Below are positions 62,216-64,000 of a stretch of 64,000 nucleotides of DNA, piece after piece. The notes below the pieces were generated by a model that worked only from the letters and a program-made list of their open reading frames with translations, was not told the origin of the DNA and searched no databases. The stretch covers positions 33,899,980 through 33,963,979 of the forward strand of contig OX457074.1 in NCBI GenBank assembly GCA_949752795.1. The letters are read 5' to 3'. Positions within the stretch are counted from its first letter, which is position 1, and every line of letters begins with the position of its first letter. Made by a program: the position numbers and the translations under genes. This stretch comes from Hyperoodon ampullatus (lineage: Eukaryota; Chordata; Mammalia; Artiodactyla; Ziphiidae).

Positions 62216-63682
62216 TTTGCTTATGTTACTGTGTTTGGGGTCTCCTTTTTGCAGGCTGCAGGTTCGTAGTTCCCGTTGTTTTTGGTGTCTGTCCCCAGTG
62301 GCTAAGGTTGGTTTAGTGGGTTGTGTAGGCTTCCTGGTGGAGGGGACTAGTGCCTGTGTTCTGGTGGATGAGGCTGGATCTTGTCTTTCTGGTGGACAGG
62401 TCCACGTCTGGTGGTGTATTTTGGGGTGTCTGTGGACTTTTTATGATTTTAGGCAGCCTCTTTGCTAATGGGTGGCATTGTGTTCCTGTCTTGCTAGTTG
62501 TTTGGCATAGGGTGTCCAGCACTGTAGCTTGCTGGTCATTGAGTGAAGCTGGGTGCTGGTGTTGAGATGGAGATCTCTGGAAGATTTTCGCCGTTTGATA
62601 TTATGTGGAGCTGGGAGGTCTCTTGTGGACCAGTGTCCTGAAGTTGGCTCTCCCACCTCAGAGGCACAGCACTGACTCCTGGCTCCTCAATTTGGGATGA
62701 TTCGTTGTCTATTCATGTATTCCACAGATGCAGGGTACATCAAGTTGATTGTGGAGCTTTAATCCGCTGCTTCTGAGGCTGCTGGGAGAGGTTTCCCTTT
62801 CTCTTCTTTGTTCTCACAGCTCCCGGGTCTCAGCTTTGGATTTGGCCCCACCTCTCCGTGTAGGTCGCCGGAGGGCATCTGTTCTTTGCTCAGACAGGAC
62901 AGGGTTAAAGGAGCAGCCGCTTCGGGGACTCTGGCTCACTCAGGCCGGGGGCAGGGAGGGGCACGGAGTGTGGGTCGAGCCTGCAACGGCAGAGGCCGGC
63001 GTGACGTTGCACCAGCCCGAGGCGCACCGTGCATTCTCCCAGGGAAGCCGTCCCTGGATCCCGGGACCCCGGTAGTGACGGGCTGCACAGGCTCCCCGGA
63101 AGGGTGGCGTGGACAGTGACCTGCACTCGCACACAGGCCTCGCGGTGGTGGCAGCAGCCCCAGCGTCCCACGCCCGTCTCTGGGGTCCGCGCTTTCAGCC
63201 GTGGCTCGTGCCCGTCTCTGGAGCTCCTCCAAGCAGCGCTCTTAATCCCCTCTCCTCGCGCACCAGGAAACAAAGAGGGAAGAAAAAGTCTCTTGCCTCT
63301 TTGGCAGGTCCAAACTTTTTCCCGGACTCCCTCCCGGCTAGCTGTGGCGCATTAGCCCCTTCAGGCTGTGTTCACGCTGCCAACCCCAGTCCTTTCCCTG
63401 CGCTCCGACTGAAGCCCGAGCCTCAGCTCCCAGAGCCGCCCGCCCCGGTGGGCGAGCAGACAAGCCTCTCGAGCTGGTGAGTGCCGGTTGGCACCGATCC
63501 TCTGTGCGGGAATCTCTCCGCTTTGCCCTACCCAGGTATGTGGGGAGTTTCTTGCCTTTTGGGAGGTCTGAGGTCTTCTGCCAGCGTACAGTAGGTGTTC
63601 TGTAGGAGTTGTTCCACATGTAGCTGTATTTCTGGTGTATCTGTGGGGAGGAAGGTGATCTCCGTGTCTTACTCTTCCGCCC
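62216..63682 (-). promoter_or_regulatory. L1 5' UTR and probable internal promoter (copy 2)
   Basis: The segment upstream of ORF1 starts GGGCGGAAGAGTAAGACACGG at its 5' end and contains a CpG-rich core (about 62830-63480). L1 5' UTRs normally act as RNA polymerase II promoters. The many overlapping open frames here on both strands are a by-product of the GC content. Confidence 0.7.
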
Positions 63683-63889
63683 TTTTTTTTTTTTTTTGCA
63701 GTATGCGGGCCTCTCACTGCTGTGGCCCCTTCCATGGCGGAGCACAGGTTCCGGACGTGCAGGCCCAGCGGCCATGGCTCACGGGCCCAGCCGCTCCGCA
63801 GCATGTGGGATCTTCCCGGACCAGGGCACGAACCCACGTCCCCTGCATCGGCAGGCGGACTCTCAACCACTGCGCCACCAGGGAAGCCC
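63683..63889 (-). mobile_element. CHR-type SINE abutting the 5' end of an L1
   Basis: T tract 63683-63697, then the reversed short-subtype body ending CACCAGGGAAGCCC. Its A tail (minus strand) joins the first bases of the minus-strand L1 without an intervening unique sequence. No target-site duplication matching tattcttttct on the far side was found. Confidence 0.9.
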
Positions 63890-64000
63890 TATTCTTTTCT
63901 ATTGTGGTAAAATACACATAAAATTTGGTATCTCCGTCATTTCTAAGTGTACGGTTTAGCGGCAATAAATGCATCATAATGTTGTGCAACCATCACCATC
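63890..64000. repeat. old LINE-like fragment at the window edge
   Basis: ATTGTGGTAAAATACACATA and GTTGTGCAACCATCACC are a familiar old mammalian repeat phrase pair, cut by the end of the window. Family not assigned. Confidence 0.45.

Larger units (their letters stand above)
57106..63682 (-). mobile_element. near-full-length, inactive L1 retrotransposon (copy 2)
   Basis: About 6.6 kb on the minus strand: 5' UTR 63682-62216, ORF1 62215-61302, ORF2 61243 to about 57438, then a 3' UTR ending GCAGAAACTAAT and an A tail (seen as T at 57106-57113). The 5' UTR is CpG-rich between about 62830 and 63480, the likely internal promoter. ORFs are longer and closer to intact than in copy 1, suggesting a younger element, but both are broken. 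The element faces copy 1 tail to tail. Confidence 0.93.

Noticed and set aside
62740..63520. CpG-rich region with many 100-codon frames as a gene promoter or exon
   Set aside because: Position and sequence place it in the 5' UTR of L1 copy 2.
1..64000. CRISPR arrays, operons, prophage or other prokaryotic features
   Set aside because: Spliced gene structure, SINEs and LINEs show vertebrate nuclear DNA. No regularly spaced repeat array or ribosome-binding-site pattern was seen.

Overview
The window is vertebrate nuclear DNA from a cetartiodactyl mammal, most probably a whale or dolphin. The best clue is fourteen copies of a tRNA-derived SINE that begins GGGCTTCCCTGGTGG and carries a GGTTCGA-type B box (CHR/cetartiodactyl type). 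Many copies have crisp target-site duplications. Around them lie cetartiodactyl-type L1 elements and older L2, MIR, hAT and Tigger remnants. The sequence cannot show which cetacean it is.

Only one protein-coding gene is supported: COX10 (mitochondrial protoheme IX farnesyltransferase, haem O synthase), on the minus strand. Its first four coding exons lie at 29959-29917, 24411-24278, 22548-22227 and 10151-10027. All have GT donors and AG acceptors, and their reading phases join perfectly (43+134+322+125 = 624 nt = 208 codons). The rest of the gene, including the remainder of the first Asp-rich catalytic motif, lies beyond position 1. The start codon sits in a CpG island (about 29640-30420) with ETS, GC-box and YY1-like sites. 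That arrangement suggests a bidirectional promoter, possibly with a divergent non-coding transcript on the plus strand.

Layout: 1-10026 is part of COX10 intron 4; 10152-22226 intron 3; 22549-24277 intron 2; 24412-29916 intron 1; 29640-30420 CpG-island promoter. From 30.4 to 64 kb there is no recognisable protein-coding gene. It holds old repeats (about 31-47 kb), a decayed near-full-length L1 on the plus strand (about 48.27-54.2 kb) nested in a much older L1, an antisense L2 (about 55.56-56.65 kb), and a second near-full-length but broken L1 on the minus strand (about 57.1-63.68 kb). The second L1 has a CpG-rich 5' region abutting a SINE. The two L1s face each other tail to tail.

No new gene system is evident. 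The most unusual structure is the SINE at about 46.90-47.22 kb. Its normal 3' tail is replaced by other sequence that includes an exact 31-nt inverted copy of the flanking old L1, about 0.7 kb away. This suggests a local template switch during retrotransposition.
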